Positions 1-8,992 of a stretch of 64,000 bases of DNA are shown here, one piece after another (position 1 is the first letter of the stretch; each line of letters starts with the position of its first letter). The notes under the pieces are model-generated. The model worked only from the letters and a program-made list of their open reading frames with translations. It had not been told where the DNA came from and did not search any database. The stretch is taken from assembly GCF_001571245.1 (NCBI RefSeq), contig NZ_BCTK01000001.1:806001-870000 (forward strand), given 5' to 3'. Position numbers and translations under genes: made by a program. This DNA is from Achromobacter piechaudii NBRC 102461 (GTDB lineage Bacteria; Pseudomonadota; Gammaproteobacteria; Burkholderiales; Burkholderiaceae_B).

Positions 1-25
1 GGCTTTGGAACGGAGTCTGGCGTGA
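1..25 (+). CDS. wspD: WspD-like CheW adaptor, 3' end only (partial)
   Basis: Only the last codons are in the window. The frame starting at base 2 reads ALERSLA and stops at TGA 23-25, which overlaps the GTG start of the next gene by 4 bases. The same GTGA overlap joins the next two genes, so this looks like the preceding operon member. In Wsp operons a CheW-like adaptor, WspD, sits directly before wspE. The identity rests on position and operon logic only, not on sequence similarity. Confidence 0.45.
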
Positions 26-2370
26 ACCCGGATGAAATGCGCGACGCCTCCCTGCTTGAGCTGTTCCAGCTGGAGACCCGCACGCAGGTGCAGGTGCTGA
101 ACAACGGCCTGCTGGCGCTGGAGCACGATCCCACCTCTGCCGCCCAGCTCGAAGCCTGCATGCGCGCCGCGCATTCGCTCAAGGGGGCCGCGCGCATCGT
201 CGACCTGCACCCCGCAGTGCGTATCGCGCATGCCATGGAAGACTGCCTGGTGGCCGCGCAGGAAGGGCGCTTGCGCTTGCAGGCGGACGACATCGACGCC
301 TTGCTCCTGGGCACCGACCTGTTGCAGCGCGTGGCGACGCCCGGCGCGGAGCTTGGCAGCGAGATCGATGAGCTGGTGGTGCGCCTGAGCAGCGCGCCCA
401 ATGCGCCGCCCGCCGCGCCGCCCATGCCGCCGCGCGCGCCCCGTCCGTCGGACTTCCTGCCGCCGATCAAGCCCGTCGACGACGAGCCCGCTGTGGCGAT
501 GCCCGCAGCGTCGGCGCAGGGCTTGCCCGCCGCGTCTGCGCCGGCGTCCTCGCCGTCGTCCTCTTCATCGCCGCAGGAAGCGCAACCGGTGCGCCGCCGC
601 TCGGACCAGGGCGTGTCCGAAGGCGAACGCGTATTGCGCGTCACGGCCGACACGCTCAACAAGTTGCTGGGCCTGTCCAGCGAAACGCTGGTCGAATCGC
701 ATTGGGTCGGGCCTTTCGGCGCATCGCTGTTGCGGCTGCGGCGCATGCAGGCAGGCGCGGGACACGCTCTGGATGGCGTGCGCAACGCTCTGGCAGGGCA
801 GCAACTGGACCCCCGCGTGCAGGCCGCGCTGGACGACGCCCAGCGCATCATCGATCAATGCCAGCAGGAACTGATCCAGCGCACCAATGAAGTCGATGAA
901 TTCGGCTGGCGCATCAGCCATCTGGCGCAGCGCCTGTATGACACCGCGTTGACGTGCCGCATGCGGCCCTTCGCCGATGGCGTGGGAGGCATGGCGCGCA
1001 TGGTGCGTGACCTGGGCCGCACGCTGGGCAAGCAGGTGCGCCTGGAAATCGATGGCGATACCACGCAGGTGGACCGCGACATCCTGGAAAAGCTGGACGC
1101 GCCGCTGATGCACCTGATGCGCAATGCCGTGGACCACGGCATTGAAATGCCGATGGATCGCATGGACGCCGGCAAGCCGCCCGAAGGCCTGATCCGGCTG
1201 TCGGCGCGCCATTCGGCCGGCATGCTGGTGATTGAATTGAGCGATGACGGCTCCGGTATCTCGCTGGACCGGCTGCGCGTGGAAGTGGTCCAGCGCAAGC
1301 TCACCACGACCGAGACCGCTGCGCGCCTGAGCGAAGCCGAGCTGCTGGAATTCCTGTTCCTGTCCGGCTTCAGCACGCGCGGCGAAGTCACCGAGATTTC
1401 GGGGCGCGGCGTGGGGCTGGACGTGGTGCAGACGATGGTGCGGCAACTGCGCGGCGCGGTGCGCATCCACCAGACGACGGGGCAGGGCACGCGCTTCGTG
1501 CTGGAAATGCCGCTGTCGCTGTCGGTGGTGCGCAGCCTGCTGGTCGAGGTGCAGGGCAACATCTACGCGTTTCCGCTGGCCTACGTCAGCCACGCCTTGC
1601 AGGTGCGTTCGGAAGAGATCGAGCAGCTGGAAGGGCATCAGCACTTTCGCTACATGGACCGGCAGGTGGGGCTTGTGTCCGCGCGGCAGATCCTGCACGG
1701 CGGCGAATCCGCGCCGGCGACCGAGTCAATGGCCGTGGTGGTGGTGGGCGATCATGACAAGTGCTACGGCATCGCCGTGGACCGCTACGTGGGCGAGCGC
1801 ACGCTGGTGGTGCAGCCGCTGGATCCTCGCCTGGGCAAGGTGCAGGACGTGATGGCGGGGGCGTTGATGGACGATGGCACGCCGCTGTTGATCCTGGACG
1901 TCGAAGACATGCTGCTGTCGGTGCAGAAGCTGATCGAAGGCGGCCGGCTGGCGCGGGTGGATGGCGGCGGACCCGTTGCCGCCGCGCGCCGCCGCAAGCG
2001 CGTGCTGGTGGTGGACGATTCGCTGACCGTGCGCGAGCTGGAACGCAAGCTGCTGGTGAACCGCGGCTTCGAGGTCGCCGTGGCGGTCGATGGCATGGAT
2101 GGTTGGAACATGCTGCGCAGCGAGGATTTCGATCTGGTCGTCACCGACGTGGACATGCCGCGCATGGACGGCATCGAACTGGTGTCGCGCATCAAGGCCG
2201 ACGCCAAGCTGCAAGGCCTGCCGGTGATGGTGGTGTCGTACAAGGATCGCGAAGAAGACAGGCGGCGCGGGCTGGATGCCGGCGCTGACTACTATCTGGC
2301 CAAGGGCAGCTTCCACGACGACGCGCTGCTGGACGCCGTCGAGGACTTGATCGGGAAGGCACTGACGTGA
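22..2370 (+). CDS. wspE: WspE-type hybrid CheA histidine kinase with C-terminal receiver
   Basis: This 782-residue hybrid chemosensory kinase would autophosphorylate and pass phosphate to the diguanylate cyclase and methylesterase encoded downstream. An HPt domain lies at the N-terminus with HSLKGAA and phospho-acceptor His51. A Pro/Ala/Ser-rich linker (about 125-190) follows, then the kinase core with the N-box HLMRNAVDHG, a CheW-like domain (about 505-640) and a receiver domain with phospho-acceptor Asp709 (VVTDVDMP). The order HPt-kinase-CheW-REC is that of WspE/FrzE-type hybrids. The start is GTG at 22, overlapping the previous stop; GGAACGGAG lies just upstream. The stop overlaps the next start by 4 bases, implying translational coupling. 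Confidence 0.9.
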   Translation: MNPDEMRDASLLELFQLETRTQVQVLNNGLLALEHDPTSAAQLEACMRAAHSLKGAARIVDLHPAVRIAHAMEDCLVAAQEGRLRLQADDIDALLLGTDLLQRVATPGAELGSEIDELVVRLSSAPNAPPAAPPMPPRAPRPSDFLPPIKPVDDEPAVAMPAASAQGLPAASAPASSPSSSSSPQEAQPVRRRSDQGVSEGERVLRVTADTLNKLLGLSSETLVESHWVGPFGASLLRLRRMQAGAGHALDGVRNALAGQQLDPRVQAALDDAQRIIDQCQQELIQRTNEVDEFGWRISHLAQRLYDTALTCRMRPFADGVGGMARMVRDLGRTLGKQVRLEIDGDTTQVDRDILEKLDAPLMHLMRNAVDHGIEMPMDRMDAGKPPEGLIRLSARHSAGMLVIELSDDGSGISLDRLRVEVVQRKLTTTETAARLSEAELLEFLFLSGFSTRGEVTEISGRGVGLDVVQTMVRQLRGAVRIHQTTGQGTRFVLEMPLSLSVVRSLLVEVQGNIYAFPLAYVSHALQVRSEEIEQLEGHQHFRYMDRQVGLVSARQILHGGESAPATESMAVVVVGDHDKCYGIAVDRYVGERTLVVQPLDPRLGKVQDVMAGALMDDGTPLLILDVEDMLLSVQKLIEGGRLARVDGGGPVAAARRRKRVLVVDDSLTVRELERKLLVNRGFEVAVAVDGMDGWNMLRSEDFDLVVTDVDMPRMDGIELVSRIKADAKLQGLPVMVVSYKDREEDRRRGLDAGADYYLAKGSFHDDALLDAVEDLIGKALT

Positions 2371-3377
2371 GAATCGGCATCGTCAACGATATGCAGATGG
2401 CGGTTGAGACCCTGCGCCGCGCCATCGCGCTGGAACCCGGACTGGAAGTGGCGTGGGTCGCGTCGGACGGCGCGCAGGCCGTGGAGCAGTGCGCGCGCGA
2501 CCGGCCGGATGTCGTCCTCATGGACCTTATCATGCCCGTCATGGACGGCGTGGAGGCCACGCGCCGCATCATGGCCGAGTCGCCCTGCGCCATCGTGGTC
2601 GTGACCGTGGACGTGGCCCGCCATACGGCGCGCGTGTTCGACGCGATGGGCCACGGCGCGCTGGACGCGGTGGACACGCCGGTGGTGGGCGGGGGCGACC
2701 TGCGCACCGCCGCCGCGCCCCTCTTGCGCAAGATCCGCAACATCGGCTGGCTGATCGGACGCTACGGCAACCGGCCCACGCTGACGCCGGTGCCCCGGTC
2801 CGCGGCGCGCGCCGATGCGCAGCGCCTGCTGGTGATCGGCGCATCGGCGGGCGGCCCGGCCACGCTGGCCCAGCTGCTACAGGACCTGCCGCTGGATTTT
2901 CCCGCCGGCATCGTGCTGGTGCAGCACGTGGACGCCTCGTTCGCGGCCGGCATGGCGGACTGGTTGAACGATCAGGTGCCGCTGCCCGTGCGGCTGGTGC
3001 ACGAAGGCGAACGGCCGCTGCCTGGCCAGATCCTGCTGGCCGGCACCGACGACCATCTGCATCTGCTGGCCGACGGCACGCTGCGCTATACCGAAGACCC
3101 CAAGGAAAGCCTGTATCGGCCTTCCATCGACGTGTTTTTTCACAGTGTGGCGCAGCATTGGCGCGGCACGGCGGTTGGCGTGCTGCTGACCGGGATGGGC
3201 CAGGACGGCGCGCGCGGCTTGAAGGCCATGCGCGAGCGCGGCTGCCTGACCATCGCGCAAGACCAAGCCACCAGTGCCGTGTACGGCATGCCCAAGGCGG
3301 CGGCCGCCATGCAGGCCGCAGTGGAAATAAAACCCCTGGACCAGATCGCGCCGCGCTTGATTCAGGCCCTGGCCTGA
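2367..3377 (+). CDS. wspF: WspF-type CheB methylesterase response regulator
   Basis: This 336-residue CheB-family protein would demethylate the Wsp receptor and so reset signalling. The N-terminal receiver domain has phospho-acceptor Asp53 (VVLMDLIMPVMDG). The C-terminal methylesterase domain shows the catalytic triad motifs GASAGGPATL (Ser), VLVQHVDASF (His) and LLTGMGQDGARG (Asp). The GTG start lies inside the wspE stop region (GTGA overlap). In Pseudomonas, loss of WspF locks the system on, raising c-di-GMP and biofilm formation; the same role is inferred here from operon position. Confidence 0.9.
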   Translation: MRIGIVNDMQMAVETLRRAIALEPGLEVAWVASDGAQAVEQCARDRPDVVLMDLIMPVMDGVEATRRIMAESPCAIVVVTVDVARHTARVFDAMGHGALDAVDTPVVGGGDLRTAAAPLLRKIRNIGWLIGRYGNRPTLTPVPRSAARADAQRLLVIGASAGGPATLAQLLQDLPLDFPAGIVLVQHVDASFAAGMADWLNDQVPLPVRLVHEGERPLPGQILLAGTDDHLHLLADGTLRYTEDPKESLYRPSIDVFFHSVAQHWRGTAVGVLLTGMGQDGARGLKAMRERGCLTIAQDQATSAVYGMPKAAAAMQAAVEIKPLDQIAPRLIQALA

Positions 3378-3410
3378 ACGCCCGATCTTGTTCCACATCA
3401 AGGACTTACT

Positions 3411-4436
3411 ATGCATCCTCCCATAGACGGCTCGGCTTCGGCGGACCTGAACGCGCACGCGGCCATGGTGCTGCTGGTGGACGACCAGGTGATGGTCGGC
3501 GAAGCGATCCGGCGCGCCCTGGCTACGGAAGGAAACATCGATTTCCACTACTGCTCGGACCCCTACAAGGCGCTGACGGTGGCCATCCAGACGCGGCCCA
3601 CGGTCATCTTGCAGGATCTGGTGTTGCCCGGCGTGGACGGCCTGAGCCTGGTCAAGGAATACCGCAATCATCCGGTGACGCGCGACATTCCCATCATTGT
3701 GCTGTCCACCAAGGAAGACCCGGCCATCAAGAGCGCCGCGTTTTCGGCCGGCGCCAACGACTACCTGGTCAAGCTGCCGGACTCCATCGAACTGGTGGCG
3801 CGCATCCGCTATCACTCGCGTTCGTATCTGGCGCTGGTGCAGCGCGACGAAGCCTACCAGGCGCTGCGCCAAAGCCAGCAGCAGCTTCTGGAGAGCAATA
3901 TGGAATTGCGCCGGCTGACCAATTCGGACGGTTTGACCGGCCTGGGCAACCGCCGCTATTTCGATGAATACCTGAACGCGGAATGGCAGCGCGCGCGCCG
4001 TGACCAACGCGAGATCAGCATGCTGATGATCGACGTGGACCACTTCAAGGCCTACAACGACACCTATGGCCACATCGCGGGCGACGAGGCGTTGAAGCGC
4101 GTCGCCAACACCATCTTCGCCAGCTGTGACCGGTCTACCGACCTGGCTGCGCGCTTCGGCGGCGAAGAGTTTGCGCTGGTGCTGCCGGGCTCGCCTGCTG
4201 GCAGCGCGCGGCTGGCGGCCGAAAAATTGCGCCGCGCCGTCGAGGCTATGCAGATTCCGCAAAAGGATACGGGCTCGGGCCCCTGGCTGACCGTCAGCAT
4301 CGGCACCGCGACCGCCATTCCGGTGCCGGACCAGCCTTGCACCGATCTGATCCAGGTGGCCGACCGTGGCCTCTACCAAGCCAAGCGCAACGGCCGCAAC
4401 CGCGTCGTGCCGGGCCAGATGCAAGCGGCCGAATAG
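3411..4436 (+). CDS. wspR: WspR-type diguanylate cyclase response regulator
   Basis: This 341-residue output protein would make the second messenger c-di-GMP when phosphorylated by the Wsp kinase. The receiver domain has phospho-acceptor Asp69 ([10 protein letters not shown]). A linker helix leads into a GGDEF domain that starts with [17 protein letters not shown]. The active-site loop is GGEEF, compatible with cyclase activity. An RxxD motif (RSTD) five residues before it is a c-di-GMP product-inhibition I-site. Size and architecture match WspR of Pseudomonas. It starts at ATG 33 bases after wspF and ends the operon, 7 bases from a convergent gene. Confidence 0.93.
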   Translation: MHPPIDGSASADLNAHAAMVLLVDDQVMVGEAIRRALATEGNIDFHYCSDPYKALTVAIQTRPTVILQDLVLPGVDGLSLVKEYRNHPVTRDIPIIVLSTKEDPAIKSAAFSAGANDYLVKLPDSIELVARIRYHSRSYLALVQRDEAYQALRQSQQQLLESNMELRRLTNSDGLTGLGNRRYFDEYLNAEWQRARRDQREISMLMIDVDHFKAYNDTYGHIAGDEALKRVANTIFASCDRSTDLAARFGGEEFALVLPGSPAGSARLAAEKLRRAVEAMQIPQKDTGSGPWLTVSIGTATAIPVPDQPCTDLIQVADRGLYQAKRNGRNRVVPGQMQAAE

Positions 4437-4443
4437 GCGGGCG

Positions 4444-4923
4444 CTACAGGTGGAGCTTGGTCGAGGACTTCACTTCATGCATCGACAAGGTACTGAGCAG
4501 TTCTTTGACGCCCGGCAGGGTCCGCAACCGGTTGCGGACGAATTCGGAATAGGCGTCGAAGTCCTGCGCCACGATGTGCAGCAGGTAATCGTGCTGCCCC
4601 GTGGTGTTGTGGCAGGCCAGCACTTCGGGCATGGCCTCGATGGCGGCTTCGAACGCGTGGCATAGCTTTTCGGTGTGGTTTTCCAGCGAGATGCTGACGA
4701 AGGCGACCACCCCCATCCCCAGCGCGCGCCGGTCCAGGATGGCCTGGTAGCCGCGAATGATGCCCGAGGCTTCCAGCCTTTTCAGACGTTTCCAACATGG
4801 CGAGGCCGACAGCGATACGCGTTCGGCCAGTTCGGCGTTGCTCAGGCGGCCATCTTCTTGAAGGATTTTCATGATTTTCCAATCGATCGCGTCAAGTTGA
4901 TGTAACAAGGCAGTCTCTTTCAT
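4444..4923 (-). CDS. Lrp/AsnC-family transcriptional regulator (MdeR-like)
   Basis: This 159-residue regulator has an N-terminal winged HTH (LDAIDWKIMKILQEDGRLSN, then LAERVSLSASPCWKRLKRLE) and a C-terminal RAM ligand-binding domain. The reading frame is open further upstream, but MKETALLHQLDAID is the usual family N-terminus, so I place the start at 4923. It is divergent from a PLP-dependent sulfur amino-acid enzyme, the arrangement of mdeR/mdeA in Pseudomonas putida. A 9+9 base perfect inverted repeat lies 13 bases upstream of this start, so autoregulation and control of the neighbour are likely. Confidence 0.85.
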   Translation of the reverse strand: MKETALLHQLDAIDWKIMKILQEDGRLSNAELAERVSLSASPCWKRLKRLEASGIIRGYQAILDRRALGMGVVAFVSISLENHTEKLCHAFEAAIEAMPEVLACHNTTGQHDYLLHIVAQDFDAYSEFVRNRLRTLPGVKELLSTLSMHEVKSSTKLHL

Positions 4924-4935
4924 GAATGGGACAGG

Positions 4936-4956
4936 ATGGGAAACAAAGTTTCCCAT
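4936..4956. promoter_or_regulatory. Perfect inverted repeat, candidate Lrp-family operator
   Basis: The arms ATGGGAAAC (4936-4944) and GTTTCCCAT (4948-4956) are perfect reverse complements around AAA. The repeat lies in the divergent gap between the Lrp-type regulator and the PLP enzyme, only 13 bases before the regulator start. Lrp-family proteins bind short palindromes as dimers, so this is a natural autoregulatory operator. Function is inferred. Confidence 0.6.
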
Positions 4957-5103
4957 TATCGCGGTGCGGCGATTGAAATGGAAAGATTATTGGCGGTGCC
5001 CGCGCCCATACTGCAAGACATCCCGAGGCGGCAGGCGCTATCGTCGCAGCATGCGAATTCGCGCCTGCCCGGTCGGCTGGAACTCAGTAGAAAGAGGCAC
5101 CCC

Positions 5104-6387
5104 ATGACGTATTCGACGTATCACAAGAAAGACATTTTTGGCCGTCCGCTGCATGCGGAAACCCAGATGATGTCCTATGGCTACGATCCTTTCCTGTCCG
5201 AAGGGGCGGTCAAGCCGCCCGTGTTCCTGACCTCTACCTTCGCCTTCCGATCGGCCGAGGATGGCGCGGAATTCTTCGATCTGGTGTCGGGCCGCAAGCC
5301 CTTGCCGCAGGGCGAATCGGCCGGGCTGGTCTATAGCCGGTTCAACCATCCCAACCTGGAGATCGTGGAAGACCGGCTGGCCTTGCTCGATGGCTCCGAG
5401 GCGGCCGCCGTGACCGCCAGCGGCATGGCCGCGATCAGCGCCGTGCTGATGGCATTCCTGCGTCCGGGCGACCAACTGGTGCAATCGCTGCCGCTGTATG
5501 GCGGCACCGAAACGCTGATCGCCAAGATCTTTCCCGAGTGGGGTATCGGCTCGCATCCCATTCAGGACGGCTTGTCGCCCAAGCACATGCGGGCGGCGCT
5601 GGAAGCGGCGGCGGCCAAGGGGCCGGTGCGCGTGTTCTATGTGGAAACGCCGGCCAATCCCACCAATGCGCTGATCGACTTCGAAGGCATGAAGAACGAG
5701 CTGGACGCGTTCGAGACGCGCCACGGCTATCGCCCGGTGTCGGTGTGCGACAACACGCTGCTCGGGCCGATCTTCCAAAAGCCGGTCGAGCATGGCGTGG
5801 ACCTGTGCGTGTATTCGCTGACCAAGTACGTGGGCGGGCACAGCGATCTGGTGGCGGGCGCCGTGACGGGCAGCAAGGACCTGATCAAGAAGGTGCGCGC
5901 CATCCGCAGCGCCTTTGGCTCGCAACTGGATCCGCATTCGTGCTGGATGATCACGCGGTCGATGGAAACGGTGGTGCTGCGCATGAAGCAGGCGGCGCGC
6001 ACGGCGACCAAGGTGGCGCAGTGGCTGGCCGGCAATCCCTACGAGAAGGTCACGCTATTCCATCCGGAAATGATCTCGGACCGAACCTATCAAGAGGTCT
6101 ACAAGCGCCAGTGCACGGGGCCGGGTTCGACCTTCGCCTTTGTGCTGGACGGCGGGCGCGAGCGGGCGTTTCGCTTCATCAATGCGCTGCATCTGTTCAA
6201 GTCGGCGGTCAGCCTGGGCGGCACGGAATCGCTGGTGTGCCATCCGGCGTCCACCACGCATTCGGGCGTGCCGGCGGCCGAACGCGAGGCGGCGGGCGTA
6301 TCCGAAGGGCTGATCCGCATTTCGATCGGGCTGGAACATGAAGAAGACCTGATCGCCGACATGGACCACGCCTTCAGAAACCGCTGA
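5104..6387 (+). CDS. Methionine gamma-lyase / cystathionine gamma-synthase family PLP enzyme
   Basis: This 427-residue enzyme belongs to the Cys/Met metabolism PLP-dependent family. Visible landmarks are YSRFNHPN, GSEAAAVTASGMAAIS (cofactor phosphate region), YVETPANPTN, DNTLLGP (Asp to the pyridine nitrogen) and SLTKYVGGHSD with Schiff-base Lys241. C-terminal SLGGTESLVCHPAS closes the substrate site. It could cleave methionine or cystathionine, or act as a gamma-synthase; sequence alone does not settle this. A divergent Lrp-type regulator favours a catabolic role as in mdeR/mdeA. The frame is open upstream to 4936, but that would cross the operator; MTYSTYHKKD at 5104, after AGAAAGAGG, is the better start. 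Confidence 0.85.
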   Translation: MTYSTYHKKDIFGRPLHAETQMMSYGYDPFLSEGAVKPPVFLTSTFAFRSAEDGAEFFDLVSGRKPLPQGESAGLVYSRFNHPNLEIVEDRLALLDGSEAAAVTASGMAAISAVLMAFLRPGDQLVQSLPLYGGTETLIAKIFPEWGIGSHPIQDGLSPKHMRAALEAAAAKGPVRVFYVETPANPTNALIDFEGMKNELDAFETRHGYRPVSVCDNTLLGPIFQKPVEHGVDLCVYSLTKYVGGHSDLVAGAVTGSKDLIKKVRAIRSAFGSQLDPHSCWMITRSMETVVLRMKQAARTATKVAQWLAGNPYEKVTLFHPEMISDRTYQEVYKRQCTGPGSTFAFVLDGGRERAFRFINALHLFKSAVSLGGTESLVCHPASTTHSGVPAAEREAAGVSEGLIRISIGLEHEEDLIADMDHAFRNR

Positions 6388-6393
6388 CGCGCA

Positions 6394-6415
6394 GCGGGGG
6401 CTACGCAGCCCCCGC
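6394..6415. terminator. Hairpin between convergent genes
   Basis: GCGGGGGCT (6394-6402) and AGCCCCCGC (6407-6415) form a perfect 9-bp stem with an ACGC loop. It lies in the 36-base gap between the convergent PLP enzyme and DHA2 transporter genes, so it can serve both. There is no clear T-run on either side. Confidence 0.6.
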
Positions 6416-6423
6416 CGCCTGGC

Positions 6424-7944
6424 TCACGCGGCGGCCGGGTGGCGCCGCGTGCGGTTCAGCAACACGAACGCGGCGGTCGCCACCAGCATGACCGTGGCTG
6501 TGGCGATCACCGCCGCGTAGCCACTGTCGAACGCGGTCTTGGCCAGATGCGTCAGCGTGTCGGCCAGGTCGGCCGGCAGGCCCTCGGCCACGATCAAGGC
6601 TTCGTCCAGGCTGTCGCGCAGCGCCGGCGTGGCCGCCAGCGTCGACGGCACGTCCAGCGTATTGGCATAGACGCCCGACAGGATCGATCCCATCAAGGTC
6701 ACGCCCAGCACGCCGCCCAGCTCGTAGGACACCTCTTCAATCGAGGCCGCCATGCCCGCGCGCTCGGGTGTGGCGCTTTGCATGATGGAGCTGGAAGCCG
6801 CCGTCATCGTCGCGCCGATGCCCAGGCCCAGCACGCCCAGACTGAGCAGTTGCGGCAGCACCGCGCCGTCATAGCACAGCAGGTACGCGCCCATGCCGGC
6901 CGCCGACAGCGCCAGCGACAGGAACATCAAGCGCGGGCCGGGCACGTGCGCCAGCAGCCATCCCGCCACCGGGCCGGCCACGAAGGCCGCCAGCGGCAAG
7001 GGCAGGATGAACAGCGCGGCCTGGATGGGCGACATGCCCAGCACCAGTTGCAAGCGCTGGCTGAAGACCAGCTCCAGGCCCAGCAGCGCAGCGCCGGCAA
7101 AGAGCGCGGCGGCCACGCCCGAGCTGAACGTGGCGTTGCGGAAGATGGAGAAGTCGATCAGCGGATAGGGGCGGCGGCGCTGGCGGCGCACAAACACCGC
7201 CAGCATGGCGACACCGGCCACGCAGGCCAGGCCCGCGTGCAGCCAGGACGTGGTCGCGCGGCCCAGCTCTTTGAGCGCGTAGGCGCAGAGCACCAGGCCT
7301 GCCATCACTTGCAACGAACCGATCAGGTCCCAGGGGCGCGCGGTCGCGGGCCGGCTCGCCGGAATCAAGCGCCAGGCCAGCGGCAGCGCCAGCAGCACGA
7401 TCGGCACGTTGATGAGGAACACCGACCCCCACCAGAAATGCTCAAGCAGCACGCCGCCTACCACGGGACCCAGCGCCGCGCCGCCCGAGGCCACCGAGGC
7501 CCAGACGCCGATGGCCACGGCGCGCTCGCGCTCATGGACGAACGTCAGCCGGATGATGGACAGCGTGGCCGGCATCATCATGGCGGCGCCCACGGCCAAC
7601 AGCACGCGCGCGGTGATCAGCGAGGCGGCTCCCGGTGAATACGCGGCGGCCAGCGACGCCACGCCGAACACGGCCAGGCCCATCATGAAAAGCCGCTTGT
7701 GGCCCAGCCGGTCGCCCAGCGTGCCCATGCCCAGCAGCAGGCCCGAGACAACCAGGCCATAGGCGTTCACGATCCACAATTTTTCCGAGGCGGTCACGCC
7801 CAGCTCGTGCGTGAGGCGGGGCAGGGCGGTGTACAGCACCGTCATGTCCACCACGATCAACAACAAGGCGATGGACACAATGCCCAACACCAGCCAACGG
7901 CGCGGATTCGCCGTGGCGACAGCGTTCGAGTAAGTCCGCTGCAT
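6424..7944 (-). CDS. DHA2-family (EmrB/QacA/SmvA-type) MFS drug efflux transporter
   Basis: This 506-residue, roughly 14-segment inner-membrane proton antiporter carries family motifs: DMTVLYTALPRL in the first segment, GTLGDRLGHKRLF (motif A) and GVWASVASGGAALGPVVGG (motif C of drug antiporters). Resemblance is to SmvA/QacA pumps for cationic compounds; the actual substrate is unknown. No membrane-fusion or outer-membrane partner lies beside it, so it may export to the periplasm on its own. A LysR regulator is divergently placed 149 bases away and probably controls it. Confidence 0.88.
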   Translation of the reverse strand: MQRTYSNAVATANPRRWLVLGIVSIALLLIVVDMTVLYTALPRLTHELGVTASEKLWIVNAYGLVVSGLLLGMGTLGDRLGHKRLFMMGLAVFGVASLAAAYSPGAASLITARVLLAVGAAMMMPATLSIIRLTFVHERERAVAIGVWASVASGGAALGPVVGGVLLEHFWWGSVFLINVPIVLLALPLAWRLIPASRPATARPWDLIGSLQVMAGLVLCAYALKELGRATTSWLHAGLACVAGVAMLAVFVRRQRRRPYPLIDFSIFRNATFSSGVAAALFAGAALLGLELVFSQRLQLVLGMSPIQAALFILPLPLAAFVAGPVAGWLLAHVPGPRLMFLSLALSAAGMGAYLLCYDGAVLPQLLSLGVLGLGIGATMTAASSSIMQSATPERAGMAASIEEVSYELGGVLGVTLMGSILSGVYANTLDVPSTLAATPALRDSLDEALIVAEGLPADLADTLTHLAKTAFDSGYAAVIATATVMLVATAAFVLLNRTRRHPAAA

Positions 7945-8051
7945 AGTTCAACTCCTTGATAACCACGCTGGGGACGTAGCGCCGCTGTTGCGGCTTCCCA
8001 GCGCAAGGCACGCATTATCCATCTGGTTATCGGCCATAAGAAGTTAGAATC

Positions 8052-8068
8052 CATCAATAAAATTGATG
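8052..8068. promoter_or_regulatory. LysR-type T-N11-A box between efflux gene and regulator
   Basis: CATCAAT (8052-8058) and ATTGATG (8062-8068) are perfect arms around AAA. The inner T (8054) and A (8066) fit the T-N11-A LysR consensus. It sits in the divergent gap before the LysR gene. Function is inferred. Confidence 0.5.
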
Positions 8069-8093
8069 TTAGACGCGGCAAGCGGATGAAAAG

Positions 8094-8969
8094 GTGACTG
8101 ACATGCAATGGACGCTGGACCAACTTCGGCATTTCGTCGCGGCGGCCGACGCCGGGTCTTTCTCGGCGGCCGCCCGCGCGCTGGGGCGGGCGCAGTCCGC
8201 CATCAGCACGTCCGTGGGCCTCTTGGAAGCGGACTTGGGCGTGGAATTGTTCGACCGCTCGCGCCGCTACGCCACGCTGACGCCAGCCGGCGAAGTGATG
8301 TTGCAGGAAGCGCGCGAGGTGCTGCGCCAGGCGGGCGGGCTGGATCAGCGCGCGCTGTCCTTCGCGGCGGGCCAGGACGCGCGGCTGTCCATCGCGCTGG
8401 ACGAGGCATTGCCCTATCAGGTGCTGGCGGCGCTGGTGCGGGAAGTGGCCGAGCGCTTTCCCGCGCTGGAACTGACGCAGCTGAACGGCACCGCGACCGA
8501 AGTGGCCGACTACGTGCAGCAGGGCCGCGCCAGCATCGCGTTTCATTTCGACCGGGGCGACCCGGGCAGCGTGTTCGCGCACCGGTATCTGGGCAATGTG
8601 GCGCAGGCGGTGTTCGTGGCCTCGGGCCATCCGCTTGCGGCGCTGGCCGAGGTGACGCGCAGCGATCTGGCGCGCTACCGGCAACTGGTGATGCAGATGG
8701 AAGGCGTGGAAGAGGTTGTGTTGAGCCCCACCGTGTGGCGCACGGACAGCTTCTACAGCATCGCCGGCATGGCGGCGGACGGCTTGGGCTGGGCGATCCT
8801 GCCGCTGAACATCGCCGAATACGAGAGCTTCCGGCGCACGCTTACGCGCGTGCCCTGCACGGGCCTGTCGCTGCCGATGCTGTCGGTGCGCACCTTGTGG
8901 TTGCAGGGGGCGACGTTAAGCGCGACCGAGTTGTGGTTGCAGCAGCGGATGGGGCAATTGCTGGGCTGA
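8094..8969 (+). CDS. LysR-family transcriptional regulator
   Basis: This 291-residue LysR regulator has an N-terminal winged HTH (LDQLRHFVAAADAGSFSAAA, then LGRAQSAISTSVGLLEADLG) and a periplasmic-binding-protein-like effector domain. Two starts are possible, GTG 8094 or ATG 8103; GAAAAGG lies about 9 bases before the ATG, so MQWTLDQ may be the true N-terminus. It is divergent from the DHA2 efflux gene and is probably its regulator. The effector is unknown. Confidence 0.88.
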   Translation: MTDMQWTLDQLRHFVAAADAGSFSAAARALGRAQSAISTSVGLLEADLGVELFDRSRRYATLTPAGEVMLQEAREVLRQAGGLDQRALSFAAGQDARLSIALDEALPYQVLAALVREVAERFPALELTQLNGTATEVADYVQQGRASIAFHFDRGDPGSVFAHRYLGNVAQAVFVASGHPLAALAEVTRSDLARYRQLVMQMEGVEEVVLSPTVWRTDSFYSIAGMAADGLGWAILPLNIAEYESFRRTLTRVPCTGLSLPMLSVRTLWLQGATLSATELWLQQRMGQLLG

Positions 8970-8974
8970 ACGCG

Positions 8975-8990
8975 CGGGCCGGCCGGCCCG
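8975..8990. terminator. GC-rich palindrome between convergent genes
   Basis: CGGGCCGGCCGGCCCG is a perfect 16-base palindrome able to form a 6-bp stem with a GGCC loop. It fills the 23-base gap between the convergent LysR and GntR genes. No T-run follows, so it may end transcription only weakly. Confidence 0.45.
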
Positions 8991-8992
8991 GA

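Noticed and set aside
565..1698. Long minus-strand open frame opposite wspE
   Set aside because: Shadow of the high-GC wspE gene: His/Gln-rich, no domains, and wspE is clearly coding on the plus strand.
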